Assembly (NCBI GenBank): GCA_903927615.1
Contig: CAIYNU010000017.1
Span: 97,672-161,671 of the forward strand
Direction of reading: 5' to 3'
DNA from: an uncultured Rhodospirillales bacterium
GTDB taxonomy: Bacteria; Pseudomonadota; Alphaproteobacteria; Azospirillales; Azospirillaceae
DNA length: 64,000 bases
Each line of letters begins with the position of its first letter. Positions within the stretch are counted from its first letter, which is position 1. The notes beneath the pieces were generated by a model that worked only from the letters and a program-made list of their open reading frames with translations, was not told where the DNA came from and did no database searches. Of this stretch, positions 42,747-52,855 are shown one piece after another. The position numbers and the translations under genes are program-made.

Positions 42747-45700
42747 TCAATCCGCATGGCTGGTGTTTTCCTTGAGCGTTGCCACAGCCGCAAGCGCTTC
42801 CGAGAGCGCCGCCTCGAATGTCATCTGCAAACTTCCAAGGTCCATGGGTCGAAGCGCATGTTCGAGGTTGCGGGCCGCCACGAACAGCGCGTTCGCTTCG
42901 AGGGAGCCGGCTGCCCCTTTGATCGTATGGGCCAGGCGGTAGGCTTCCTCGAACTCCTGTCCGTCGATCAGGTGTGTCATCTCGGCGGCGGACCCGGCAA
43001 AGGCTTCGCCGAAGCCGAGGATCAAAATTTTGAGGAACTCCGGGTCGCCATCCACCCGGTCCAGGGCCTTGGCCAGATCGAACGGGGGCAGGTGTTCGGG
43101 CAGCACCGGGCCGGCCGGCGCCCGGGCGGCGTTGGGATTGGGGAACCCGAGGTCTCCCTCGACGGCCGGCGGGTTCACGTCCTGATTACTCCCAATGGGT
43201 GACGCCACGACGACGGCCGGCGGTGCGCCCAAGGTGACCCAACGCTCCAAAGTGTCATAAAATATCTTGGGATCAACCGGCTTGACGATATGATCATCCA
43301 TGCCGGCATCAAGACAGCGCATGCGTTCATGGTCCATGGCATGGGCGGTCATGGCAATGATCGGCAGTGGTCCCCGGTCGTATTGCCGGCGGATCATGGC
43401 GGTCGCGGTCAGGCCGTCCATCACCGGCATCTGAACATCCATGAGCACCGCGTCATACGTCTTCTTCCCATAAAGGACCAGATCGGCAGCCTGGCGCCCG
43501 TGTTCGGCCACATCCACGGCCACGCCGACTCGTTCGAGCAATTCCACGGCAATTTGGCGATTGATCGCGTTATCTTCGACCACCAGAACTTGGGCGCCGT
43601 TCAGGCGACGATGGACCGACGAAACAGTTCTAGCGTTTTCGGTCGATAGCGGCGTGATTTGCTGGCCGGCCGTTCCGAACAGCGACGCCATGCAGTCAAA
43701 AAGCTGGGATGGGGAATAGGGCTTGGTCAGCACCGCGGAAATTCCGGCGGCTGTTGCTCGTGCCCCCAAATCCTGGTCGCCGTAGGCGGTCACCATGATG
43801 ACCGTGGGGTGCCGCGACAGCCGATGGTTGTCTTTGATTCTTTGAGCCGCCTCCAGACCATCGAGTCCCGGCATCCGCCAATCCATGACCACCAAGTCAT
43901 AGGGGGCGCCATTGGCGTCGGCAAGATCGATCTTCTCCAAGGCGATGCTTCCGGACGAGGCCGGTTCCACCCGCATGGCGCAAGACATCAACATGGCGGT
44001 TCCGATCATACAGGCGGTCGGATTATCGTCCACCACGAGCGTCCGCAGATCTTTCAGTTTACGCAGCAGTTCGGTGCCGTCACCGGGCGTCATCGGGCAG
44101 ATCATGGGAATCGTGAAAAAAAAGGTGCTGCCTTTACCGGGCTGGCTGGTGGCGCCGATGGTCCCGCCCATTAACTCGACCAGTTGCTTGCTGATTGAAA
44201 GGCCCAAGCCGGTACCGCCAAAGCGGCGGGTGATCGAGTCGTCCGCTTGGGAGAAATCCTGAAACAGCTTTTCCTGTTGTGCCTCGGTCATGCCGATCCC
44301 GGTATCACGAACCGAAACAGCCAGGGTGATGCGGTCATCGGTGCGATGGTGGACGCTAATGGACAGGACCACTTCCCCGCGTTCGGTAAACTTAATCGCA
44401 TTCCCGGTCAAATTGAGTAAGATTTGTCGCAGTCGTAGAGGATCTCCGATTAATCTTCTCGGCACATCGGGGTCGATTTGAAACAGAAGCTCGATTTCCT
44501 TTTCGACCACTCGCGAAGCCAGAATATTGCAAACATAATCAAGAATGATGTCGAGGGAAAATTCAACCGATTCGATTGCCAATTTTCCACCATCGATTTT
44601 TGAGATGTCAAGAATGTCATTAATAATGCCGAGTAACGCAGTAGCTGATCCTTCAATCTTATTAAGATAGTCACATTGCATCGGCTTCAGCTCGGTGCCT
44701 CGTAAAAGATAGGTCAGGCCCAAAACCCCATTCATCGGCGTGCGAATTTCATGACTCATATTGGCTAGAAATTGTGCCTTGGCCTGGGTGGCGGCCTCAG
44801 CGCGCCGCTTGGCGGCCTCCAAATCGATTTGTTTTTCTCTAAGTTCCCGCATATGTTTTTCTGAGTTGCGGAAATATAAAATGATTCCGACCGCCAGCAG
44901 TAGCAGGGTGGTTCCGGCAATGAAAACCGCGAGCTTAAGCAGGCGAACGCTATGCACAATCTCTTTGATTTCATCAAGCCGACTGATCACATGGACGGTC
45001 ATGCCTTCCATCGTTTCGGCCCGGACGGTCATCAGATAGGGATCTCTCGAATTTTCAAAGCGGAACAGTCTGGCCAAAGGCTGCGCGGTCCAGGGCGTGA
45101 TGGCCAACGGTTGGAAATCGTGGCGGCGATAACGGAAATCTTGGGCTTCTGATGAAAGCGCGGCCAGTCGATTGTTCGGAAGCGTGCGCATGTACAGCTC
45201 AGGCTCTTTTGCCATAATCACGACGCCATATTCGTCAGTGACGAAGGAATCGGTGCTGCCCAGGAGCGGAGAAAGTTTGTCGAGATTAATTTTAATCACG
45301 ACGGCCCCTAAAATCCGTTCATCAACAATAATCGGCGCAGAGAAATACATGCCGGGAATACCGGTCACGCGCCCGACCGCCAGTTGCTGACCGGGCTGAC
45401 CGCGCATCGGCATGGTAAAATAATCGCGATCATGATAGTTGGTGCCGACAAAACTTTCTGGTTGGTCGTAATTGCTTGCGGAAATGCAGTCCCCGGTCTG
45501 GTTGACGACCCAGGCCACGTCGATATTAAATCGGCTCCCGGCGGCAGCGAGTTTGCTCGCGAGGTCCAGCAATTTTGGTTGGGTCAGGAACGCTGCGGCC
45601 TTGGCCTTCACCGTCAGTGTTGCCGGAATCGGTTCTACCGCGTTGGCGCGGATGGCGTTGATGATGTCGGTATCGGCGGCAAAGTGCTTGGGCAGGGCGT

Positions 45701-45908
45701 GAAGGAAGGCGAGGCTGCGATGAAGATTATAGCTCAGCGCGTCGGCGTGCTCCTCAATCAAGGTGTCTTGTGCGTTGATGACAACAGCGATGCGACCAGC
45801 GGCCAAACGGTCGCCGCCGACCCAAACGATCAAGCCCCAGCATGCCAGCAAAAACCCGGCAATCAGGGTGAGCCGTGGGGGGCGTGGCAACCATATCGGG
45901 TAGATCAT
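42747..45908 (-). CDS. Hybrid sensor kinase: Cache sensor, HisKA, HATPase, two receivers and HPt
   Basis: A 1053-residue membrane phosphorelay protein. Two spans (about residues 10-30 and 325-347) flank a periplasmic Cache-type sensor. A coiled-coil leads to HisKA with the phosphorylated His386 in [11 protein letters not shown], and HATPase_c ([33 protein letters not shown]). Two receivers follow, with Asp676 ([12 protein letters not shown]) and Asp824 ([12 protein letters not shown]). The HPt His994 lies in [11 protein letters not shown]. All relay residues look intact. Upstream is a chemoreceptor-PilZ gene and downstream a single receiver (42255-42647), so a five-step relay ending in that receiver is plausible. 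The ligand is unknown; Cache domains commonly bind small metabolites. Confidence 0.93.
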   Translation of the reverse strand: MIYPIWLPRPPRLTLIAGFLLACWGLIVWVGGDRLAAGRIAVVINAQDTLIEEHADALSYNLHRSLAFLHALPKHFAADTDIINAIRANAVEPIPATLTVKAKAAAFLTQPKLLDLASKLAAAGSRFNIDVAWVVNQTGDCISASNYDQPESFVGTNYHDRDYFTMPMRGQPGQQLAVGRVTGIPGMYFSAPIIVDERILGAVVIKINLDKLSPLLGSTDSFVTDEYGVVIMAKEPELYMRTLPNNRLAALSSEAQDFRYRRHDFQPLAITPWTAQPLARLFRFENSRDPYLMTVRAETMEGMTVHVISRLDEIKEIVHSVRLLKLAVFIAGTTLLLLAVGIILYFRNSEKHMRELREKQIDLEAAKRRAEAATQAKAQFLANMSHEIRTPMNGVLGLTYLLRGTELKPMQCDYLNKIEGSATALLGIINDILDISKIDGGKLAIESVEFSLDIILDYVCNILASRVVEKEIELLFQIDPDVPRRLIGDPLRLRQILLNLTGNAIKFTERGEVVLSISVHHRTDDRITLAVSVRDTGIGMTEAQQEKLFQDFSQADDSITRRFGGTGLGLSISKQLVELMGGTIGATSQPGKGSTFFFTIPMICPMTPGDGTELLRKLKDLRTLVVDDNPTACMIGTAMLMSCAMRVEPASSGSIALEKIDLADANGAPYDLVVMDWRMPGLDGLEAAQRIKDNHRLSRHPTVIMVTAYGDQDLGARATAAGISAVLTKPYSPSQLFDCMASLFGTAGQQITPLSTENARTVSSVHRRLNGAQVLVVEDNAINRQIAVELLERVGVAVDVAEHGRQAADLVLYGKKTYDAVLMDVQMPVMDGLTATAMIRRQYDRGPLPIIAMTAHAMDHERMRCLDAGMDDHIVKPVDPKIFYDTLERWVTLGAPPAVVVASPIGSNQDVNPPAVEGDLGFPNPNAARAPAGPVLPEHLPPFDLAKALDRVDGDPEFLKILILGFGEAFAGSAAEMTHLIDGQEFEEAYRLAHTIKGAAGSLEANALFVAARNLEHALRPMDLGSLQMTFEAALSEALAAVATLKENTSHAD

Positions 45909-46055
45909 CGAGTGTCTTACAAGCTACCAAAGTTGTCGGTTGAGTCCCGGAACCATTTCATAGAAGCGCGCGGGCATCAAGCGGGAACCGGTTACCGGTT
46001 CGGGAGGGCTGTTCCGCGAGTCAAGGGATGGGGATCGTGGCGAAGCCAAGGCATC

Positions 46056-48059
46056 TCAAACGGTGCGGGCGGACGTTCCATTGATATGGCGATTCATGAA
46101 CGCGCTATAAGCGTCACGGTCTTGGTGTGCAAGATCAAAGCGTAAACTTAAGGTATGGTCTGTGGAGTTAACCACCGTAAAGGGCAGTTCGACGGAAAGG
46201 TCGGGGAGCACCAGGCGGCCGACGATATTTCTGGGGAGCGCCGGCGTTTGCTCCAGAAGCGCGCCACCTTCCGAGAGATTATGCACGCGCACTGTGTAGC
46301 GTTGGCCCTGGCTGGAAACCTGTCCCAAGATATCCACGTCATGGCGACGTGACCTCCGGCGGTTTGCTTCCTCGGTGGAGGTTCTGACGGCTTTAACCAG
46401 AATCGTACGCAACTGGCGTACGCTTTCCGAAACATTGTCGGCGGCTGCAAAAACTTCCTGGGCCGCGCCCATGGTTGTCTGGGAATCGGTGGACACCTCC
46501 CCGATCCGGGTCGACACCATTTGCGCAATAATCGCGCTTTGAGAAACGTGGCTGGAAATAGCCGCGGTTTCGTTTGCCTGTTGTTCCACCGAGACGGCGA
46601 CCGTTCGGGAAATTTCATCGACCTTGGTGATTTGCACGCCGACTTCAGCCACGGCCGACACCGCTCGGGCCATAATGGATTGCACCTCGCCAATTTTGCC
46701 GGTGATCTGGTTGGTGGCGTGCGCGGTCTGGGTGGCCAGGGCCTTGACCTCGTTGGCGACCACCGCGAACCCTTTGCCGGCCGCGCCGGCCCGCGCCGCC
46801 TCAATGGTCGCGTTGAGCGCCAGGAGATTGGTTTGCGCGGCGATGGAGGCGATCATCTTGGCGAAGTCACTGATAAATAACACGGCATCAGAGAGCGAAT
46901 TGATGGTGGCGTGCGCAATCTTGCTGCTGTCCACCGAACCCTGGGTCACGATGCTCGCCAGCGCGACGTTGCGGCCGGTGTCCCGAAACGCCTGGGTCAG
47001 GCGGACGCAGGCCGCTTCGACCGCCCGGGCACCGGCAAGGGACTGCTCGGCGGCGGCGGCGACCTCCTCGGCATGGGTCCGGACCCGGGTGGCCATATCG
47101 ACCATGCTGTTGGCCTTGTCGCTCATGGCACGGCTTTGCTTCGCCACGGCGGCGACGGCGTTCTCGCTTTCCAGTTCCACGGTCGCGGCCATGTTTTCGA
47201 GTGCCGCGATTCGTTGGCTGTCAGCCTTGGCGCGATGTTCTTCCCGTTCGGCCCGCAAGACCTCCATATGGTGGGCGTTGTCCTTGAACACCCGAACCGC
47301 TGCGACCATCGTCCCGATTTCGTCCCGGCTGTTGGAGGAAGGAATCTCGGCCGAAAGGTCGCCATTCGCCAGTCGTTGCATGGCGTTCGCCATGTGATTG
47401 AGATTGCGGACAATCGATCGGCCGATTAGGGCGGTAATGGCAATGGAACCGACGATGCAGGCACCGAAAACAATCAGGAAAGATACAATCGCCCGATGGG
47501 CATCGTGATCCGTGCGCTGGTACCAGGCGTCATTGTCGCGGCTTTGGAAGTCCGCCCAGTGGGAGGCTGCGGCCGCGATGGCCACATAGTGACGCTCGGC
47601 ATCGGCGAGCATGGTCAGCGCCATGACTGTGTCGGTGTCGAGCATGTCGAGCGTGTCGCGCATCGGTTTGAACCAACCCGTCGCGGCCTTTTCAACCTCG
47701 TCCAAGAGCTGGCGTTCGTCGCCCTGGTATTGATAGTCGGCTTTGAGATGTTGCAAAATCTCTTCGACGGCCCTGACCCGGTCGAGGGTGGCGGCGATTT
47801 CGGCGGAAATCCGGTCTGGTTTGACACCAATATTCTGCCAGTCGAGAACGCGATAAGGGCCAGCATTGGCAGCTTCCAGGGTTAACAGAAGCTGCCCAAC
47901 CTTTTCCTTTTTAGCCAGAGACGAGGTATAGAGGAAGGTTAGGCCATCCTTCTGGTGCTGGATAGTCTGATACGAGATGAGGCCAAGCATCACCGTTGCA
48001 ATGATGATCATTGCCGGTGCAATAAATAATTTCGTGCGTAGGCTTACGTCTCGTAACAT
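46056..48059 (-). CDS. Methyl-accepting chemotaxis protein with C-terminal PilZ domain
   Basis: A 667-residue chemoreceptor. TM1 is [20 protein letters not shown], then a four-helix-type sensor (about residues 35-185), TM2 ([20 protein letters not shown]), a HAMP domain and the signalling hairpin. The conserved tip includes [20 protein letters not shown]. Residues 568-660 form a PilZ domain with both c-di-GMP motifs: RRSRR (RxxxR, 568-572) and NLSEGG (N/D-x-S-x-x-G, 594-599). Azospirillum Tlp1 has the same receptor-PilZ design and adjusts swimming with c-di-GMP. The ATG at 48059 is used; a start nine codons upstream is possible. A secreted Cache protein lies 27 bp upstream and the hybrid kinase is downstream. 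Confidence 0.93.
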   Translation of the reverse strand: MLRDVSLRTKLFIAPAMIIIATVMLGLISYQTIQHQKDGLTFLYTSSLAKKEKVGQLLLTLEAANAGPYRVLDWQNIGVKPDRISAEIAATLDRVRAVEEILQHLKADYQYQGDERQLLDEVEKAATGWFKPMRDTLDMLDTDTVMALTMLADAERHYVAIAAAASHWADFQSRDNDAWYQRTDHDAHRAIVSFLIVFGACIVGSIAITALIGRSIVRNLNHMANAMQRLANGDLSAEIPSSNSRDEIGTMVAAVRVFKDNAHHMEVLRAEREEHRAKADSQRIAALENMAATVELESENAVAAVAKQSRAMSDKANSMVDMATRVRTHAEEVAAAAEQSLAGARAVEAACVRLTQAFRDTGRNVALASIVTQGSVDSSKIAHATINSLSDAVLFISDFAKMIASIAAQTNLLALNATIEAARAGAAGKGFAVVANEVKALATQTAHATNQITGKIGEVQSIMARAVSAVAEVGVQITKVDEISRTVAVSVEQQANETAAISSHVSQSAIIAQMVSTRIGEVSTDSQTTMGAAQEVFAAADNVSESVRQLRTILVKAVRTSTEEANRRRSRRHDVDILGQVSSQGQRYTVRVHNLSEGGALLEQTPALPRNIVGRLVLPDLSVELPFTVVNSTDHTLSLRFDLAHQDRDAYSAFMNRHINGTSARTV

Positions 48060-48086
48060 TGCCAACTCCACCCCGTCTGCCGCCAA

Positions 48087-48563
48087 TCAGTGCTTGTAAG
48101 CGCCGCAACCGATAATAATATTGTCGACCTTCATCACAAAAAAACTCTTGTCCCCTAATTTTTTTGTAATCGGATCGGAGAACTTGAAGTCCACCCAACC
48201 GCTGCCCATCGTGTTGGCGGTGGTCAAGATTTCCTGGCCGTAGGGTTTGCCGTCCAAATCCTTCATATCCGCTGTGGATTTGCCCACCAATTTCGGATTG
48301 ATCGGGTGCGACAGCCGGACCCCGGTTGCGGCGTCATACGTGACAAGGTAAAGGTCGCGGTCGATGAACTGCCCCTTGGGATTGCCGAATTCGGCTAGTG
48401 CGACCTCTCGTCCGTTGGCTTTCAGAAACGCTGCGGCCCGCTCGACCATGGCCTGCGCCTCTTCGCGCGTACCGTAACTTTCGGCGGCCATTCCCAAGCC
48501 ACTCCACATCATCAAAAAAAATACCGCAAAAAAGACCCGTGAAACGCCTAGAATTTTTGCCAT
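48087..48563 (-). CDS. Exported Cache-type sensor protein
   Basis: A 158-residue protein with a signal peptide (VFFAVFFLMMWSGLGMAAES). It has a single-Cache (sCache_2-like) pattern: AMVERAAAFLKANGREVALA, GQFIDRDLYLVTYD, THE segment KPYGQEILTTANTMGSGWVD and KKLGDKSFFVMKVDNIIIGC. It has no signalling domain of its own and could act as a soluble periplasmic ligand-binding partner of the chemoreceptor encoded 27 bp downstream. The two are probably co-transcribed. This pairing is inference from context. Confidence 0.85.
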   Translation of the reverse strand: MAKILGVSRVFFAVFFLMMWSGLGMAAESYGTREEAQAMVERAAAFLKANGREVALAEFGNPKGQFIDRDLYLVTYDAATGVRLSHPINPKLVGKSTADMKDLDGKPYGQEILTTANTMGSGWVDFKFSDPITKKLGDKSFFVMKVDNIIIGCGAYKH

Positions 48564-49038
48564 CGGTTCCTCCCGGCATTCATTCGATCGCGAAATGATA
48601 AAGGTTCACTGGTGATGCCCCGATGGCGCAGTATAACAAGCTAGTCCTGGAATGCCATCAACGACACGGCGATTCAGACGAGTTTACCCGAGGATATCGC
48701 CTTGCGGGGGGCGATGATGTCGGTGTGCCGGTGTCGGTGACGGCCTTTGAAACCCGACGCCGGCCGGCTTGGGCCGGGTGAGTCCGAGGGGATCGACCCG
48801 ATCCGGCGGTGTTTGGATTCGGGCCGAGCCCGGCCGCTTTCGCCGAGCGGAAGGCATATTGGCCCGGCGTGTTGTGCCGAGGGAGATCATCGGTGTTGTG
48901 ACCGGGACACGATTGTGGACAACGAGCCTTTTCCATCCCAACCATGGGCCATGGCCGGAGCTTATTTCCTTGACGATGGCGGTGGGGCATCGCACTGTCG
49001 GGGGAGATGACGGCCCGGCGGAAATAGTCGGCAACGTC

Positions 49039-50254
49039 ATGGTGTCACTTCCGGCGGCGCCTGTAATCATGGCTTTTCCAAAGTATATATTCGCTCCGAT
49101 ACAGGTGACATGGCGAGAGACGGCCGATTTGGTCATCCCCTGGCGGCATAGTCCCTATGTTCACCGCCACCGGGCGGCCTTGATCATTTCCCGTATTCAG
49201 GTGGTTGCGGGAATTTTCGCGGTACTGATTCCCTTGTGGATTATTGTCGATGCCATGGCGTTTGACCGTTGGGTCTGGACGTCGATTGCCCCGTTACGAC
49301 TGGCGGCTGCCGGCATTTGTCTGACGCTGGTCTGGCCACGCCAGATCGTTGACCCCCGACCGGCGGCGGTGATTATGCTGATATGCTTGTTGGTCATGCC
49401 CCCGGTGTTTTATCTGATTTCGGTGCCGATCATCGCCCATGCCAGCCCGGTCGGAATCTCCGGATTCGTTCGGAACCTCTATGAGTTTCTTCCGTATACG
49501 GTGGTGGCCGGTCTGAGCATCTTTCCTCTGACCGCGCTGGAAGTGCTCATTTGTTGGCTGGTGGTGTTTGTCGCGATGATTATTGGCCAGTTGTACCAGC
49601 ACATGGAAAGCTGGACGACCCTGGCCGGTCCGATGTGGCTTTTATTGCTGATCGGTGGCACCGCCGTGGTCTCGGGTATGAGCCAGTTGCAATACATGAT
49701 TGCACTGGTCCGGCGGGTCACGTTCGATCCGCTGACCGGGGCGCTGACCCGCCGGGCCGGGGCGGAAATGCTTGACAGCCAATTCCGCCAGAGCTTGCAG
49801 AAGGACTTGCCTCTGACTCTGGCCTTTGTTGATATTGATCGCTTCAAGCAGATTAACGACAGCTTCGGGCACGACGTCGGCGACCAGATGTTGCGTCATG
49901 TGGCGTTGCAGCTCCAGAATGGCTTGCGCCAGGGGGACGCGCTGATTCGTTGGGGGGGGGGAAGAGTTTCTGGTGGTGTTGGCCGGGACCGATCGGGACG
50001 GAGCGGGAATGGTGGTGAGTCGGTTGGGCAAACTGGGGTTCGGGGCCCGGCCCGACGGCCAGGTGGTGACGGTGTGCATCGGGGTTGCCGAACGGATCAC
50101 CGACGGCGCCGGCGATGTGAACGAGTTGATCGAGACTGCCGATCGCCGAATGTACGAGGCCAAAATTGCCGGGCGCAATCGGGCGGTGTTCGGGCGGGGT
50201 GATATGGTGGTGGGGGTGGTTGGAAGCGCATCAGTCGGTGAAGGGGTGTCCTGA
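49039..50254 (+). pseudogene. Membrane diguanylate cyclase with a frameshift at the GGEEF active site
   Basis: The first frame encodes six predicted membrane spans followed by a GGDEF domain (FDPLTGALTRRAGAEM, LTLAFVDIDRFKQINDSFGH, DVGDQMLRHVALQLQ, then DALIRW). The DNA then has ten consecutive G at 49952-49961, where TGG-GGG-GGG-GAA for W-G-G-E would need nine. The second frame continues with EEFLVVLAGTDRDGAGMVVS, VCIGVAERITDGAGDVNELI and ADRRMYEAKIAGRNRAVF to 50254. So one extra G destroys the catalytic GGEEF motif; without it the gene is whole. It may be a sequencing error, a pseudogene or a slippage switch. The start is uncertain (49039 or 49069 ATG, or further upstream). Confidence 0.85.
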
Positions 50255-50283
50255 ACCGGATATCCTACAGAAGGAAAATCGTC

Positions 50284-50610
50284 ATGCGCATGAGGACCAG
50301 AGAAGAAATCGAGACACTGAAGGCCGACTGGCTCCAAGATGATTGCTGGGACCTTGAGGATACCGAAGGGTTCGAGGCGCACCGCGCCGAATTGATGGCT
50401 TTTCGGGAGGTCCATCAGGCGGAGCGCCAGCGTGCGGAGCAACGGCAGCGGGAGGCTCGGGCCGCGGACTTGGGGTGCTCGGTGGCTCTGCTGTCGATCG
50501 TCGAGCGGCTGGAAGATCAGGTCGCCCGGCTGGAACAGAAGGTGGAGAAGACCGAAGATTATATTTTGGGCCGGATTGCCCCGCGCTCTGACCCGACCCA
50601 GCCGGAATAG
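50284..50610 (+). CDS. Small charged coiled-coil protein, unknown function
   Basis: A 108-residue protein rich in Glu, Arg and Gln with strongly helical composition (REEIETLKADWLQDDCWDLE, FREVHQAERQRAEQRQREAR) and a C-terminal coiled-coil (IVERLEDQVARLEQKVEKTE). No membrane span. The ATG at 50284 has AAGGA upstream at 11 nt. It follows the broken cyclase by 30 bp on the same strand. Not recognised. Confidence 0.62.
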   Translation: MRMRTREEIETLKADWLQDDCWDLEDTEGFEAHRAELMAFREVHQAERQRAEQRQREARAADLGCSVALLSIVERLEDQVARLEQKVEKTEDYILGRIAPRSDPTQPE

Positions 50611-50616
50611 GTCGGA

Positions 50617-51699
50617 TCATGCCCGGTTTTGCAGGGCCGAGAAGGTGTCGACCAGCGCGGATAAGGCCCCGTAGTCCCAGGTGCCGCAATCGTTGAGGCG
50701 CTCCGCCAGCGGGCGGGGAATCGCCGCCAGCCCGAGATAGGCGCCGCTGATCGCGCCGGTCATGGCCGCGGTGGTGTCGGTGTCGCCACCACCGGAGATG
50801 GCGACGCAGATGGCGTGCCAGTAGTCCTCGGGGGCGTGCAGGAAACTGTAAAGGCTCCAAAGCACGCTGGGCACCACATAGGCCGAGATGATGTCGTCGG
50901 TGGTCGGCCACCGGTCGGTGCCGGTTTCATCGTCGCCGGACTTGCGGCCGGCGCGGCTGATCAGCCAGTGGGCGTCGGCGGGGTCTCGGGTCAACAGGAC
51001 ATGTAATTGTTCCAGGTCGGCGGCGAATGACGGCTCGATCGGGCGCACCCAACGGGCCAGGGTGTCGATCATGGCGTCACGTTTCAGTCGGCCCTTGGTG
51101 GTGCGCAAGACGAGGGCGACAGCGCCGGCAATGGCCACCGAGCCGGCGATGGCCCGGGGATCCGTATGGGTGATGCGGGCCTGATCCTGGGCCGCCTGAA
51201 TCAGAGCGTCCTGTCGATGGGCAAACATCCAGCCGATGGGAGCAGCGCGCATGGCGGCGCCGTTCCCCGCGTAAGGGGCCGGGACGCCGGCCTGCTGCCA
51301 GGGCACGCCTTTGGCCAGGCGAACCGCCGCGGCGGTGGAGGCCCGGCCGCGGCCGACCACGCGCTGCTCGCTGAAGAGTTCAGCGATTCGTCGGGCGTAG
51401 TCGCCGGGGTCGAAGCCGCGACAGCCGACATAACTCTCGATCAGGGTTCGCGTCAGTTGGGAATCGTCGGTGTACTGGCCGAACGCGTGGGGTGACCGCC
51501 CGATGGTGCCGGCTTTGTCGGTCAGCAGGATTTCGTCCACATATTCCTGACAGATTTCCCGTGAGTAGCCTTCGACCACGAAGCCCAGCGCATCGCCCAG
51601 ACACAGCCCGATCAGGCTGCCGGCCAGACGCTCCTTCGCCGGCGGCGTCCGGATCGGGAAGACCAAGGATATCCAAAGATTAAGCCATTCTGTGAACAT
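50617..51699 (-). CDS. ADP-ribosylglycohydrolase family protein
   Basis: A 360-residue enzyme of the DraG/ARH fold that removes ADP-ribose or a related group. Magnesium-site motifs: GSLIGLCLGDALGFVVEGYS near the N-terminus, QYTDDSQLTRTL (first acidic cluster), ITHTDPRAIAGSVAIAGAVA and GGGDTDTTAAMTGAISGAYL (second acidic cluster). In photosynthetic and diazotrophic relatives DraG acts on nitrogenase reductase with DraT; no draT is visible, so substrate is open. The start at 51699 follows GAGGGA and gives MFTEWL; an extra 28 residues upstream lack conservation. Confidence 0.88.
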   Translation of the reverse strand: MFTEWLNLWISLVFPIRTPPAKERLAGSLIGLCLGDALGFVVEGYSREICQEYVDEILLTDKAGTIGRSPHAFGQYTDDSQLTRTLIESYVGCRGFDPGDYARRIAELFSEQRVVGRGRASTAAAVRLAKGVPWQQAGVPAPYAGNGAAMRAAPIGWMFAHRQDALIQAAQDQARITHTDPRAIAGSVAIAGAVALVLRTTKGRLKRDAMIDTLARWVRPIEPSFAADLEQLHVLLTRDPADAHWLISRAGRKSGDDETGTDRWPTTDDIISAYVVPSVLWSLYSFLHAPEDYWHAICVAISGGGDTDTTAAMTGAISGAYLGLAAIPRPLAERLNDCGTWDYGALSALVDTFSALQNRA

Positions 51700-52040
51700 C
51701 AGTCCCTCGGAGGCCGGCGTAAGCCTGAATTGCCACGGAAATACCAAGCAGCCGTCTGGCAATAACACTGTGCCCTCCGTCAAACTCTTCCTCCGCCCGG
51801 ATCACCGGTATCCAAGCAGAATTAATCATAAATTAATTGCGACACCAACGCCAGTCAAGACCGATGCGGTCGGGGCGGGCGGTGTTGCTGAAATATAAAA
51901 GTGCCGGGTAAAATTTGACCGCCCAACCCGGCCCGGGATGGCGGTCAGGTGCCATTTACAGGACGGTCCCGAAGGACGACAATGCGGTGGGGGGCTGTCC
52001 AAGGGTCCCCGTCGGGGGCGACCGAAGAGGAGTTGGAGCG
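51700..52040. other. Divergent regulatory region with an AT-rich palindrome
   Basis: 341 bases between two divergent genes with no supported gene. It contains AATTAAT-CATAA-ATTAATT at 51820-51838, a 7-bp inverted repeat in an otherwise GC-rich genome, which could be an operator or an upstream promoter element for either gene. Confidence 0.4.
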
Positions 52041-52727
52041 ATGTCTTCCGTGGTGTTGGTGACGGGGGCTGGTCGTGGCCTCGGCCTGGAACTGGTTCGA
52101 CAGTACGCGGCCGGGGGTTGGGCGGTGCTGGGGACGGTTCGTGATCCGGCACAGGCCGGGGCGTTGCGGGCGGTGGCGGGGAATGTGGAGGTGCATGCGC
52201 TCGACGTGGCCGACTCGGAAGGGGTGGCGGCCTTGGCGGCGCGCCTCGGCGGGCGCCCCATCGACCTGTTGATCAACAATGCCGGGGTCTACGGGCCAGG
52301 CCATGAGTCGCTGGGCGCCATCGATTATCAGGCCTGGGAACGGGTGCTGGCGGTCAATACGTTGGGGCCGGTCCGGGTTGCCGAGGCCCTGTTGGACTGT
52401 CTGCGGGCCGGGAGCCGGCGTCAGATCGTGTCGGTGACCAGTCTGATGGGAAGCATCGGCGACAATACGGGCGGCGGCAGCCTTTACTACCGGTCATCCA
52501 AGGCCGCTTTGAACGCCGCCATGAAAACACTGTCCATCGATCTGAGCCATGAGTCCTTTTGCGTTACGGTGATTCACCCGGGATGGGTGCGGACGGATAT
52601 GGGCGGAAGCAACGCTCCCCTGGACGCTCGCACCAGTGTCACTGCCATGCGTCAGGTGATCGACCGGTTGACCACGAAACAGAACGGCCGCTTTTTTAAT
52701 TATGACGGTCGCGAGTTGCCGTGGTGA
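52041..52727 (+). CDS. Short-chain dehydrogenase/reductase
   Basis: A 228-residue classical SDR. NAD(P)-binding: VVLVTGAGRGLGLELVRQY; structural NNAGVYGP; catalytic Ser in VSVTSLMGSIGDN and Y-x3-K in YYRSSKAALNAA. The end FFNYDGRELPW is typical of this SDR group. Substrate unknown. The start at ATG 52041 follows GAGGAGTTGGAG; the upstream in-frame extension is not conserved. The stop overlaps the start of an upstream-extended frame of aapJ but the true aapJ start is 128 bp downstream. Confidence 0.92.
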   Translation: MSSVVLVTGAGRGLGLELVRQYAAGGWAVLGTVRDPAQAGALRAVAGNVEVHALDVADSEGVAALAARLGGRPIDLLINNAGVYGPGHESLGAIDYQAWERVLAVNTLGPVRVAEALLDCLRAGSRRQIVSVTSLMGSIGDNTGGGSLYYRSSKAALNAAMKTLSIDLSHESFCVTVIHPGWVRTDMGGSNAPLDARTSVTAMRQVIDRLTTKQNGRFFNYDGRELPW

Positions 52728-52855
52728 CCGCCATGATGTGCGGTCGGCCGGATCAGCACGGTGATCGTGCTGCGGTGGACACCGGGGGCGGTGCGGAGCA
52801 AACTGCGGTCAGACCAGGGCACGGCGCGCTGGTGGCATGGGAAGGAAGGAAGTCC

